Source: Prevotella sp.
GTDB lineage: Bacteria; Bacteroidota; Bacteroidia; Bacteroidales; Dysgonomonadaceae
Assembly (NCBI GenBank): GCA_031285625.1
Contig: JAITVV010000035.1
Location: forward strand, 1 to 64,000
Reading direction: 5' to 3'
Length of the DNA stretch: 64,000 bases
The notes under the pieces were generated by a model, which saw nothing but the letters and a program-made list of their open reading frames with translations, was not told the origin of the DNA and searched no databases. Made by a program: the position numbers and the translations under genes. Shown piece by piece: positions 1 to 9,776 of the stretch (positions are counted from its first letter, which is position 1; each line of letters starts with the position of its first letter).

Positions 1-440
1 TCAAACATGTTTTCGTTTCACGCCGTTCCGTTCCGACGGGTACCCCGTACATGAAGTAAACGGCGCTTAGCTGACGCCTGACAAGAATAACAGGAAAGCC
101 GCAGCCTTGTTGTGGCTCTGCCCTCCTGGCCTCTGTTTCGCAGGCGGGGTACCCAATCCGTAAGCTTAAGGCGTAGAGCAAAATACGGACGTTGTTATAC
201 AGGCATGATGATAAAGCAAAGGATTAATTCGTATTTATTTTGCTCAGCCGTAGCTGCGGTTTTGGGTCGCCGAAAAACGAAGCCTTGATTTTTGTAACTT
301 TTTATCAAGAAAAAGTTGAAAGAAATAGAACATATAATTAATAGAATTATTCTGGTAAATATCCGGTATTGATCGTATTTTAGTTAAATTTGTGAGGATT
401 GGAAATCAATTGTCTAATAAATTTAGTTGAATAGATTCAT
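1..440. repeat. Non-coding leader region with Bacteroidetes extragenic repeat
   Basis: No gene is visible before sbcD. The first 240 bases look richer in G+C than the rest of the window. They hold inverted copies of GGGTACCCCG at 38-47 and 145-154 (CGGGGTACCC), which could fold into a long hairpin. From about 240 to 325 runs a sequence that includes GTCGCCGAAAAACGAAGCC and TTTTTATCAAGAAAAAGTT. From memory, near-identical stretches occur between genes in many Bacteroidetes genomes, so I read it as a degenerate extragenic repeat rather than a local regulatory site. The last 110 bases are AT-rich and would hold the sbcDC promoter, but I see no clear TAnnTTTG box. Confidence 0.5.
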
Positions 441-1652
441 ATGATTCTTTTACATACCGCCGATTGGCATATCGGACAATATTTCTTTGGCTATGACCGT
501 AAGGACGAGCATATTATCTTTTTCGATTGGCTAAAGAAAACGATTAAGGAACAACAGGCAGATGTTTTGCTTGTCGCAGGTGATATATTTGATAGTCCTA
601 ATCCATCCGCCGAATCGCAAAAGATATATTATCGCTTTTTACGGGAGATAACTACTGATAATCCTAATCTGCAAATAGTGATTACAGCAGGCAATCACGA
701 TTCTGCTGCTCGTTTGGAGGCTCCGAATCCATTACTCGAAGAGATGAATATTCATGTCAAAGGTGTTATTCGTAAGAATTTGGATGGTGAGATAGATTAT
801 CAGAATCTTTTTGTTCCATTAGTCAGGGAAGGAATTGCTGAGGCTTGGTGTATGGCTGTACCATATCTTCGTCAGGGCGATTACCCTAATGCAGAAAGCT
901 ATACCAAAGGTGTAAAAGAAATGTATGATACACTTTATGATGAGCTGCAAAAAAGGAAAGTAGCGGATCTACCCATTATCGTAATGGGGCATTTACATGC
1001 TGCCGGTTCCGAGGTTTCAGAGGGTGATAGATCAGAGCGGACAGTTATAGGTGGTCTGGAATGTATCTCGCCTGATACTTTTAGTAAAAAAGATATTGTT
1101 TATACTGCATTGGGACATTTACATAAAGCCCAGCAGGTAGAAAACAGTGCGAATATGTACTATTCGGGAAGTCCTTTGCCTATGTCTTTTGCTGAAAAGA
1201 ATTACCAACAGGGCATCAATCTCATTGAAGTAAAAAATAATAAGCTTGAACGGATTGATCGTATAGATTTTAAGCCTCCTGTAGAATTAATCAGCTTACC
1301 TAAAGAACCTAAAGTTCTTAATATGGTATTGGCTGAGATAGCTGATTTACCTGATGGCGAAATTACATCTGACTCCCCGTATCTGGAATTAAAAGTATTG
1401 ATTACCGAACCTGAGCCATCGATGCGAAACCAGATAGAAGAGGCATTAAAAGGTAAATCGGTAAGATTGACAAGTGCTGTTCCATACAAGGTCAAACATG
1501 ATAAGGATACTAGGGCAGTTACTTATGAAGAGTTGAGAACAATTAATCCGATGGAAATGGCAGAAGACGTTTTCCTCAATAAATATGGGAATGGAATGCC
1601 TGATACTATGAAATCACTACTTCAAAATGTAATAGAGGAGGCCAGCAGATGA
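441..1652 (+). CDS. sbcD: Exonuclease SbcCD subunit D (Mre11-like nuclease)
   Basis: This is the nuclease subunit of the SbcCD (Rad50-Mre11-like) complex, which cuts DNA hairpins and processes blocked DNA ends in the cytoplasm. The calcineurin-type phosphoesterase motifs are all present: D8-x-H10 in TADWH, GDIFD around residue 48, GNHD at 84-87, and the GH and GHLH ligands in MGHLHA and ALGHLHK. At 403 residues it has the usual family length. It starts with ATG directly at the conserved ILLHTADWH beginning. Its stop overlaps the start of sbcC by four bases (ATGA), so the two subunits are translationally coupled. The function rests on family knowledge; all metal ligands are visible. Confidence 0.96.
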   Translation: MILLHTADWHIGQYFFGYDRKDEHIIFFDWLKKTIKEQQADVLLVAGDIFDSPNPSAESQKIYYRFLREITTDNPNLQIVITAGNHDSAARLEAPNPLLEEMNIHVKGVIRKNLDGEIDYQNLFVPLVREGIAEAWCMAVPYLRQGDYPNAESYTKGVKEMYDTLYDELQKRKVADLPIIVMGHLHAAGSEVSEGDRSERTVIGGLECISPDTFSKKDIVYTALGHLHKAQQVENSANMYYSGSPLPMSFAEKNYQQGINLIEVKNNKLERIDRIDFKPPVELISLPKEPKVLNMVLAEIADLPDGEITSDSPYLELKVLITEPEPSMRNQIEEALKGKSVRLTSAVPYKVKHDKDTRAVTYEELRTINPMEMAEDVFLNKYGNGMPDTMKSLLQNVIEEASR

Positions 1653-4600
1653 AGATATTAGCTATCAGGGGAAAAAACCTGGCATCGCTGGAGGGTGAGT
1701 TCGATATAGATTTTACTACTGCCTCCCTCCGGTCAGCAGGTATATTTGCTATTACAGGGCCTACCGGGGCTGGAAAGTCAACAATATTAGATGCTCTTTG
1801 TCTTGCATTATTTGATGATGCCCCCCGGTTGAATAAGGCGGAACAATTGAAAATAGAAGACGACAATCAAGATAATATAACCTTGAAAGACAGTCGGAAT
1901 ATTTTACGTAAAGGAGCTATTGAAGGGTATGCCGAAGTAGATTTTGTAGCTCTTAATGGTGATAAATACCGTTCCCGCTGGATGGTGCGCCGTGCCAGAA
2001 ACAGAGCAGATGGCGCACTCCAGAGTACTTCAATAAAGTTGGATAATCTTTCTACCTCGTTTGAAGAACAAGGAACTAAGAAAGATCTATTAAATAGGAT
2101 TGCCGAAATTATTGGTTTGACTTTCAATCAATTTACACGTGCTGTACTATTGGCACAAGGTGATTTTGCGACTTTCTTGAAGGCGAAGCAAAATGAGAAG
2201 GCTGAACTTTTGGAAAAACTGACCGGTACAGAAATATATTCGAAAATATCGTCTCTCATTTATGAAAAAACAGGTGTCGCTAAAAATGCTTTAGAAATGC
2301 TTAAACAGCGAATAGCTGATGTCAAATTATTGAATGATGATGAGTTGGACACCTTTATTCTTGAAAAAGAGAAGTTAATTAAGGAAATAGAACCATTAAG
2401 GTATCAGTTATCAGCCATCGAGAAAAAATTAAGATGGATGAAAGACGAAGAGCAGCTGAAAAAAGAAATTACTCAGGCTGACAATGAATTGAAAGCCACT
2501 CAAACGAAAATACAAGAAGCTGCCCCTCGCTACGAGTATATGGCGATGATAGATCTGTCTCAGGAAATACGGGATACCTATCTGGATCTTGAAAGTAGAC
2601 GAAAACAGCAGATAACTTTAACTAACAATCAACAATCGAAAGAAAAAGAACTAAAGTTGGTTCAGGAAAGGTTGGAAAAAACAGAGGCGGATTTAAAAAC
2701 AGCAAAGACGCAATTAGAAGAACTGGAGCAAAAATATACGAACCTTAAACCTGATATAGTTAAGGCGAGGGAACTCGATATACAAATTAGAACAACCCGG
2801 GAAAGAACAGAGCAGGTTAAGAAAGAGTTGGATTTACAGCAGGAATTCCTAAAAACATCTGAGCAAAATATATTAAGTCTGCAAATACAATTAAGGGATA
2901 TTCAACAAAATAAAGCAGTTCTCGAAAAGTGGTTTGAAAGTAATAATCATTATAAAGAGACCGTTTCGCGGATCGACTTGGTTACTACATTGTTTAATAA
3001 CGCCCTGACTTCAAAAAAACAGTATGAAAATGCGACTAAAAGCTTAGAGGCAGGCCAAGCAATGCTCCAAACCCTTACCAAACAGTTGGAACAACAAGAG
3101 GAAGAAGCAGAACGTTTGAATACCTTATTGCCTACCGAAATTATCAATCTTCGTGAAAAACTGGAAGATGGAAAGCCTTGCCCTGTTTGTGGCAGTGTGC
3201 ATCATCCGTTGAGTTCTTTCCGGGAACAAGAGAGTAATATTGATGAGAAAGAATTAGAAACAGCGAAAAATAAAATTGCAGAAACCATTCTTAAAACAAA
3301 AGATAATATAAACGGTACTCAAAAGAATATTATTGAATTTCAGGTACATATCAATAGTTTTCAATCTCAATACGATAGTGTTTATGAAGACCTGAAAGGT
3401 TATTTATCATTTCTTACTGATTGGGAAAATATGTTTGACCAAGGGCTATTGCAAAAGGAATTAGAAAATGTTGCAAGCCGATGGGATAGTAATAAAGTAA
3501 AGTTGGACAGTAATTCTCAACAAATGGAGACTCTTTCTGTCAGGATAGAAGCCGAAAATAAAACTCTGCTAACTATAAAGGAAGAGTTAAAAAAGAAAAC
3601 GGAATTGTTTAATGAATATGCTGGTATCCTTAATCGAAATACGGATGAAAGAGCTTTATTACTGAAAGGTAAGAGTGTTGAAGACATAGAAAACAGATAT
3701 ATTGTATTGAGAGAAGATTATTCGAAAGTGTATGAACAGCAAAGACAGGCAAGGGAGTCTCTGGAATCACAGAAAGCTTCGATAAATGGAACTATAACTC
3801 AGTTAAGAATAGATGCTGAGACCAATTCAGAACAAATAAATAAACTTGTAGTAGACGTTCAGGAGTGGATAAACGGTAACCATCAGATATCGGAAGAAAT
3901 GTTGAAAGACTTAATGTCCAGATCAAGGGAATGGATTAACCAAGAGAAAAATTATTTGACTGAGATTAAGAATCAGGAACTTGTTTTGTCCACTACATTG
4001 AAAGAGAGAAATACCCGTTTGATGAAACATCAGGAATCGGAAGATAAACCAAATGTAGATGAATCTAAAGAGCATCTTGAACTGAAATTCAGCGGAATAG
4101 GAGAGAAACAGGAAACGATAAATAAACGCTTAACCGAAATACAGGTAGCACTCACCACCCACGAACAAGGGAAGGAGAGGATAAAATCTTTTGAAAGTGA
4201 ATTAAGGACAAAAGATGAATTATATACTAACTGGGCAAAGCTTAATGACCTATTAGGTTCAGCTACAGGGAACAAATTTAAGACTATAGCGCAAGGTTAT
4301 ACCCTCGATGTTTTACTGGGATATGCCAATAAGCATCTCGAAGAATTATCGAGACGCTATAAATTAGAAAAAATCCCGAATACACTGGCTTTGCAGGTTA
4401 TAGATAACGATATGCTGGGTGAGGTGCGCACAGTCCACTCCTTATCGGGTGGCGAATCTTTTCTTATATCCTTATCACTGGCTTTAGGATTATCGTCATT
4501 GTCATCTAACCGTATGAAAATTGAGTCTCTGTTTATCGATGAAGGATTCGGCTCTTTGGATATTGATACTTTTAGTGTGGCTATGGATGCTTTGGAGAAT

Positions 4601-4726
4601 CTACAAACACAAGGACGTAAAATTGGGGTAATTTCCCATGTGGAAGAAATGAAAGAACGAATAACGGCTCAAATTCAGGTAATAAAGGCTGCTAATGGAA
4701 GAAGTACGATAAAAGTTGTCGGATAA
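1649..4726 (+). CDS. sbcC: Exonuclease SbcCD subunit C (Rad50-like ATPase)
   Basis: This is the SMC-like ATPase subunit that partners SbcD. Walker A (GPTGAGKST) lies at residues 37-45. Two long coiled coils rich in E, K and Q flank a zinc hook with CPVC at 511-514. The ABC signature SLSGGES begins near 931, and Walker B (LFIDEGFGSLD) has D964 and E965. The length of 1025 residues is normal. The ATP head formed by the two ends drives DNA-end opening for SbcD, and the zinc hook joins two complexes. It overlaps sbcD by four bases. No clear terminator separates it from the next gene, 86 bases downstream. Confidence 0.96.
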   Translation: MKILAIRGKNLASLEGEFDIDFTTASLRSAGIFAITGPTGAGKSTILDALCLALFDDAPRLNKAEQLKIEDDNQDNITLKDSRNILRKGAIEGYAEVDFVALNGDKYRSRWMVRRARNRADGALQSTSIKLDNLSTSFEEQGTKKDLLNRIAEIIGLTFNQFTRAVLLAQGDFATFLKAKQNEKAELLEKLTGTEIYSKISSLIYEKTGVAKNALEMLKQRIADVKLLNDDELDTFILEKEKLIKEIEPLRYQLSAIEKKLRWMKDEEQLKKEITQADNELKATQTKIQEAAPRYEYMAMIDLSQEIRDTYLDLESRRKQQITLTNNQQSKEKELKLVQERLEKTEADLKTAKTQLEELEQKYTNLKPDIVKARELDIQIRTTRERTEQVKKELDLQQEFLKTSEQNILSLQIQLRDIQQNKAVLEKWFESNNHYKETVSRIDLVTTLFNNALTSKKQYENATKSLEAGQAMLQTLTKQLEQQEEEAERLNTLLPTEIINLREKLEDGKPCPVCGSVHHPLSSFREQESNIDEKELETAKNKIAETILKTKDNINGTQKNIIEFQVHINSFQSQYDSVYEDLKGYLSFLTDWENMFDQGLLQKELENVASRWDSNKVKLDSNSQQMETLSVRIEAENKTLLTIKEELKKKTELFNEYAGILNRNTDERALLLKGKSVEDIENRYIVLREDYSKVYEQQRQARESLESQKASINGTITQLRIDAETNSEQINKLVVDVQEWINGNHQISEEMLKDLMSRSREWINQEKNYLTEIKNQELVLSTTLKERNTRLMKHQESEDKPNVDESKEHLELKFSGIGEKQETINKRLTEIQVALTTHEQGKERIKSFESELRTKDELYTNWAKLNDLLGSATGNKFKTIAQGYTLDVLLGYANKHLEELSRRYKLEKIPNTLALQVIDNDMLGEVRTVHSLSGGESFLISLSLALGLSSLSSNRMKIESLFIDEGFGSLDIDTFSVAMDALENLQTQGRKIGVISHVEEMKERITAQIQVIKAANGRSTIKVVG

Positions 4727-4812
4727 TATTATTTTTTATGTAAATTGCATCGGATTCATGTATCTATCATGTTTGTTACGCACCACAATTAAAAAACAAA
4801 TAGATACAAATT

Positions 4813-6366
4813 ATGAAATTTTCAAATATTAATCTGCTAAGTTGGCTGCTAATAGTCATACTTTCGTGTAGCTCTTTAGCCTATTGTTCTGATAACAAGA
4901 AGATAAAGAACAAAAAAACTGTTGCTGATAACTCTATTCCCGGTAACTATATTATAAATGTAGAGCCCGAAACACAGAAAATGCTCAGGAATCCTCTTAC
5001 AGGCTGGGTGCTTTATGGGAGTGCCACTGCTAAACCTGACTTTTGGGACAAATATGATAATATAAATGTGCCCTCATTAGGTAAATCAGTGAGAATATCA
5101 GACTATGCTCATACTTTTTATATTCGTATTAGTTGGGCAATACTCAATCCTGCAGAAGATGTATATGGTTGGGATACTGATGAAAAATTAAAATGGATGA
5201 TTGATAACGCCCGGCAACGAGGTATGCGATTAGCTTTTAGGGTGGTTGTAGACAGTCGGGACAAACGACAGGACTTTACTCCCGGGTTTGTAAAGGATGC
5301 CGGTGCTAAAGGATATGAATCCAAATCCGGAAATAGAATGGTTTGGTCTCCCTATCCCGATGATGCGGTTTTCCAGAAAAAATACGAAAAGTTTATAAAG
5401 GCTTTTGCTCAGAAGTTTAACGATCCGGATATCGTAGATTTCATTGATGGTTATGGCTTAGGTAAGTGGGGAGAAGCTCATTCTGTAAGATATGAGAATG
5501 ATTCAAATAGAGAAGCTGTTTTCAAGTGGGTAGTTGATCTGTATTCAAATAATTTTACTAAAATACCTTTAGCTATTAATTATCACCGCCTGGTTGCTAC
5601 TCCAAAAGATTGGGATAAACCTGATCCATATAGTGAAACCTTGTTGGAGTATGCCTTTAATAAAGGATATATTCTTCGGCATGATGCGTTTGGCATGACT
5701 GGTTATTATCAGCAATGGGAAAAGGATCTGGCTTCTAAATGGAAATACATACGCCCTATTATTATGGAGGGAGGATGGGTAACAAAACAACATACTATAG
5801 CGCTCGATCCCCGTGAATATAAATCGATAAAAGATGTGAGAGAAGGGGAATTCTATGATTCGAAAGAAGCTCATGTGAATATGATGGATTTCAGAATCAA
5901 TGAAACAGAATCGTGGTTCGAGGATACTTATCCTCTGGTCGAGGAATTTATTGCAGAAGGAGGATATCGGTTATATCCCGATCAATTGTCTTTACCTAAG
6001 GCTGTGAAAAATGGGACTCAGATAGAAATTACACATCGTTGGAATAATTTAGGATGGGGATATTGTCCTAATAATATACCTCAGTGGAACTATAAGTATA
6101 AAGTGGCTTTTGCTCTGCTCGATAAGCAGACAAAGGACGTAAAGGCAATATATGTAGATGATAATTCTGACCCGTCAAAATGGTTGAAAGGTACTCCGAC
6201 ATCATATACCTTTACTCCATATGTAAAAGATGTTTCCAAAGGAACTTATTTGTGGGCGGTAGCAATTATAGATACGACTAATAATACGAAAGGAATAGAT
6301 ATCTCGGTAAAGGGAGATATTACTTCATCTGGATGGTTTACTTTATTTGAAGCTACAGTAAAATAG
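4813..6366 (+). CDS. Exported DUF4832-type (TIM-barrel-like) protein
   Basis: A 517-residue protein with an N-terminal signal sequence. A possible lipobox (ILSC) lies at about residues 16-19, so it may be a lipoprotein. After the signal comes a region typical of DUF4874/DUF4832 proteins: WAILNPAEDVYGWD resembles the start of glycosidase-like barrels, followed by DGYGLGKWGEAH and, further on, IIMEGGW. The C-terminal part (about 390-517) looks like the beta-rich DUF4832 domain. No reaction is established for the family as far as I know; relatives are found beside glycan-degrading genes in Bacteroidetes. It lies 330 bases upstream of susC but ends in its own terminator, so it is probably not part of the PUL transcript. 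A role in glycan binding or hydrolysis is inference only. Confidence 0.7.
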   Translation: MKFSNINLLSWLLIVILSCSSLAYCSDNKKIKNKKTVADNSIPGNYIINVEPETQKMLRNPLTGWVLYGSATAKPDFWDKYDNINVPSLGKSVRISDYAHTFYIRISWAILNPAEDVYGWDTDEKLKWMIDNARQRGMRLAFRVVVDSRDKRQDFTPGFVKDAGAKGYESKSGNRMVWSPYPDDAVFQKKYEKFIKAFAQKFNDPDIVDFIDGYGLGKWGEAHSVRYENDSNREAVFKWVVDLYSNNFTKIPLAINYHRLVATPKDWDKPDPYSETLLEYAFNKGYILRHDAFGMTGYYQQWEKDLASKWKYIRPIIMEGGWVTKQHTIALDPREYKSIKDVREGEFYDSKEAHVNMMDFRINETESWFEDTYPLVEEFIAEGGYRLYPDQLSLPKAVKNGTQIEITHRWNNLGWGYCPNNIPQWNYKYKVAFALLDKQTKDVKAIYVDDNSDPSKWLKGTPTSYTFTPYVKDVSKGTYLWAVAIIDTTNNTKGIDISVKGDITSSGWFTLFEATVK

Positions 6367-6386
6367 TTCGAATTTTAATAAACGAT

Positions 6387-6438
6387 AAAAGGATCTTTCA
6401 GCTTTTCCTGTTCTGGGGAAATTTGGAAGATCCTTTTT
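6387..6438 (+). terminator. Rho-independent terminator after the DUF4832 gene
   Basis: The arms AAAAGGATCTTTC (6387-6399) and GGAAGATCCTTTTT (6425-6438) form a stem of about ten pairs with a 25-base loop and end in a T run. It lies 20 bases after the stop codon and separates this gene from the PUL. Confidence 0.85.
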
Positions 6439-6697
6439 ATATATCTATTCAGGAGCAATTTTTTTCATGTCTGTACAGAATAAAACCATTTCTGAACAAA
6501 TGAATACCCTCGTGATTCTTTATTCTCTCTAATTTTACGCTTAGATATTTGGTGCGCATACATGATTACATACCATGAACATTTTAAGTAACTAAAGCAG
6601 ACCTGAAATCTATTTCATGCTATGCCAGGTTACACAAAACGATTAAATGTAATTAAACTTTTTAATTATTATCACTCATTAATCTTAAATTAAATCT

Positions 6698-9600
6698 ATG
6701 GGCAAATTACAAAAACGAAAAAATGGCTGGAGAAAACTTTGCTGTTTTACTTCTGCAAAGATGTTGGTATTGCTTGTAATTATAGGATTCCAAAATCCTA
6801 TTTCTGCAAAAGATCTCAAGGAGGAAAATACACAGATTACATCTATTCAGCAAAAAGAGACAATCACAGGACGTGTTCTGGATATTAACAACGAACCACT
6901 AATAGGTGTTTCGGTTGTTCTTAAAGGAACTACTAATGGTGTTCTTACAGATGCAGACGGCTCCTTCTTATTAAATGTTCCAAATCTGGAAGGGACATTA
7001 GAAGTGTCATATGTAGGGTTCGTAAAACAAACTATAACAATTAAGGGCCGCGAACCACTTCTCATCATTATGAAGGAAGACCAGCAGATATTGGATGAAG
7101 TTGTTGTGGTTGGATATGGATCACAGCGCAAGAAAGACCTGACCGGAGGGGTTACATCTATAAATGCTGAAAAACTGGAAAGGATACCGGCTACTAATAT
7201 AGCTCAACGCCTCCAGGGGCAGTTGGCAGGTATGAATATTACAGTGGGAACAAAACCGGGAGCAACAGACGAATCTATTCTGATTCGTGGGGAAAAATCC
7301 CTTTCCGGAGGTAACAATCCATTAATCGTTTTAGATGGTGTTCCTTTTAGCGGAAAACTTACAGAAATTGATCAGAATAGTGTGGAAAACATTTCCGTAC
7401 TGAAAGATGCTTCGGCTGCTGCTATTTATGGAGCAAGGGCCGCAAATGGGGTAATCCTTATTACGACCAAAAAGGGTGAAAAAGGACGTACGAGCATACG
7501 CTATAATGGATATGTTGCTGTTCAGACTGCAGAGCGTTTATTCAAAACACAGAACGGAGCGCAAAACGTAGAGTTATTAAAGGAATTCTATCGTGACATG
7601 GGGTATGCTGAATCTTTTTGGTCAGATCCCACCCAGTTTTTACCATCTCTGCCTAAAGAAAACTATCTGGCTGGTAAAGAGTTTGACTGGCAGGATGATT
7701 TGTTCGGTCCGGCTTTCCAGCAAGAACACCAATTAAGTATATCCGGAGCTACAGACAATAGTAGCTATTATGCATCCTTATCTTATACTGGTCAGGATGG
7801 TATAATAAAAGGTACAGATTATAAGAAATATGCTGTAACACTCAATCTATCTCATAAGTTTAATGACTGGCTGACAATCGGCACAAATACTCAACTTATC
7901 CAACGTGATAATGGAGGTGTTTCTCCTAGGGTCGATCAGGCTTTCTATCTGTCTCCTTGGTCAAACCCTTATAACGAGGATGGAACTTACAACCGTTATC
8001 CGATGTATACAACTACTTATTGGGTAAATCCTTATGCAGATTCTGATGGGGTTGTAGACGATATGAACCGTAATATTTTTACATCATGGTATGCTGATAT
8101 TGTACTACCTATAGAAGGTTTAAGTTTTCGTTCCAATTTCGGATATAATTTCAGAACACAGGAATACGGCTCTTATTATGGAAAAACCACATTGAAAGGT
8201 GAAGCTGTAGGAGGTGAGGCTGAAATTAAAAATACAAATTATTCTGATTGGACTTGGGAAAACGTGGTGAAATATGACCGGAATTTTGGATCGCATCATT
8301 TGGATGTAACAGCTATGATGAGTGCGCAGGAAACACGGGATATGCAATCTACCATGAAGGGACAGAACTTCTTGAATGATAACAATGCTTATTTTAATAT
8401 AGATGCAGCCCAGGGACAAAAGACAATAACATCGGATAAGACTGAGACTGCTCTGGCTTCTTACATGGGACGTGTAAATTATAACTATGCAAGCCGGTAC
8501 CTGTTAACCCTTACTGGTCGTTATGATGGTTATTCTGCTTTTGGGAAAAATAATAAATGGGCATTTTTTCCTTCAGTTGCTGTGGGATGGGTTGCTTCAG
8601 ATGAAGAGTTCTTTAAGAATTGGAATATAAAACCGATCGATTACCTCAAGGTAAGACTATCTTATGGTGCCAACGGAAATCAGGGGGTGAAGGCGTATCA
8701 GACACTAACCCAATTGAGTCAGCTGGATTATATTTATGGTGATGGTGGAACTTTTGCCGGTGGCTTGTATAATGGTGTTGAGGTCGGTAATCCTAACCTC
8801 AAGTGGGAAACAACCCATTCTTTTAATGCCGGGCTCGATTTCTCTCTTTTCAAAAACCGTCTTACTGGTAATGTGGAGGTATATTCAGCTACTACCAAAG
8901 ATTTGCTGATGAAGCGTACCGTGCCTATTATGAATGGGTATAAGTCGATGATGGATAATATTGGAAAAACAAATACGAAAGGTTTTGAGATTACACTGAA
9001 CTCGTTGAATATAAAAAATAAAGATTTTGAATGGACAACATCTCTTGTTTTTGCAGGAAACTGGAATAAAATCAAATCTCTTCGTGAAGATGGAAAGGAT
9101 GATATCAGCAACTCATGGTTTATAGGGGAAGGTGTTAAAGTATTCTATGACTACAAAGTCGTAGGCATCTGGCAAAATTCGGAAATTGATGAAGCTGCTA
9201 AGTATGGTGCTATACCGGGAGATGCAAAACTGCAGGATACTAATAATGATGGAAAGATTACCAGTGATGACCGTGTGATTATAGGATCTAAGATACCTGT
9301 TTGGACTGCCGGTCTGACTAATAATTTTACATACAAGAATTTTACATTCTCATTCTTCCTGAATGGTGTATTCGATGTTACCAAAGAAAATGGTATGTTG
9401 AATTTTATAGGCAGACAGTTTGATAAAGGTACCAATTATATTCAGGGGGTTAAATATTGGACACCTGAGAATAATTCAACAGAAGCTACCCGTTTAGGCT
9501 ATAATCCTAAAAACTCTCATAAATTCTACAATGATGCATCTTTTGTACGTCTTCAAAATGTGTCGTTGGCTTATGAATTCCCTAAGAAGATTTCGAGTTC

Positions 9601-9763
9601 ACTTAGTTTAGAGAGATTAAGTATGTACGTAAATGTGAGTAATGTATACACTTTCTCTGGAGTTAATAAATATGGTATCAATCCGGAGCAGAGTGTTATT
9701 GGAGCCCCTTCGAGCTATCCAGTACCTCGTACTTATGTCCTTGGTGTAAATGTTACTTTTTAA
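6698..9763 (+). CDS. SusC-family TonB-dependent glycan transporter
   Basis: This is the outer-membrane importer of the PUL, which works with the SusD-like lipoprotein to bring oligosaccharides into the periplasm using TonB energy. It has a signal sequence in the first 38 residues. A carboxypeptidase-D-like regulatory domain (about 55-125) precedes the conserved DEVVVVGYG segment at 133-141. The plug follows, with LQGQLAGMNI, LIVLDGVPF and AIYGARAANGVILITTKKG-type motifs, and then a beta-barrel ending in aromatic-rich strands (YVLGVNVTF). The length of 1021 residues is standard. It is the first gene of the cluster, preceded by 260 bases without a recognisable promoter. susD begins 13 bases after its stop. 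Confidence 0.96.
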   Translation: MGKLQKRKNGWRKLCCFTSAKMLVLLVIIGFQNPISAKDLKEENTQITSIQQKETITGRVLDINNEPLIGVSVVLKGTTNGVLTDADGSFLLNVPNLEGTLEVSYVGFVKQTITIKGREPLLIIMKEDQQILDEVVVVGYGSQRKKDLTGGVTSINAEKLERIPATNIAQRLQGQLAGMNITVGTKPGATDESILIRGEKSLSGGNNPLIVLDGVPFSGKLTEIDQNSVENISVLKDASAAAIYGARAANGVILITTKKGEKGRTSIRYNGYVAVQTAERLFKTQNGAQNVELLKEFYRDMGYAESFWSDPTQFLPSLPKENYLAGKEFDWQDDLFGPAFQQEHQLSISGATDNSSYYASLSYTGQDGIIKGTDYKKYAVTLNLSHKFNDWLTIGTNTQLIQRDNGGVSPRVDQAFYLSPWSNPYNEDGTYNRYPMYTTTYWVNPYADSDGVVDDMNRNIFTSWYADIVLPIEGLSFRSNFGYNFRTQEYGSYYGKTTLKGEAVGGEAEIKNTNYSDWTWENVVKYDRNFGSHHLDVTAMMSAQETRDMQSTMKGQNFLNDNNAYFNIDAAQGQKTITSDKTETALASYMGRVNYNYASRYLLTLTGRYDGYSAFGKNNKWAFFPSVAVGWVASDEEFFKNWNIKPIDYLKVRLSYGANGNQGVKAYQTLTQLSQLDYIYGDGGTFAGGLYNGVEVGNPNLKWETTHSFNAGLDFSLFKNRLTGNVEVYSATTKDLLMKRTVPIMNGYKSMMDNIGKTNTKGFEITLNSLNIKNKDFEWTTSLVFAGNWNKIKSLREDGKDDISNSWFIGEGVKVFYDYKVVGIWQNSEIDEAAKYGAIPGDAKLQDTNNDGKITSDDRVIIGSKIPVWTAGLTNNFTYKNFTFSFFLNGVFDVTKENGMLNFIGRQFDKGTNYIQGVKYWTPENNSTEATRLGYNPKNSHKFYNDASFVRLQNVSLAYEFPKKISSSLSLERLSMYVNVSNVYTFSGVNKYGINPEQSVIGAPSSYPVPRTYVLGVNVTF

Positions 9764-9776
9764 ATCTAACAATCAT

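Noticed and set aside
9750-9776. Upstream ATG as the susD start
   Set aside because: It overlaps susC and adds MLLFKSNNH before a complete lipoprotein signal peptide, which starts at 9777.
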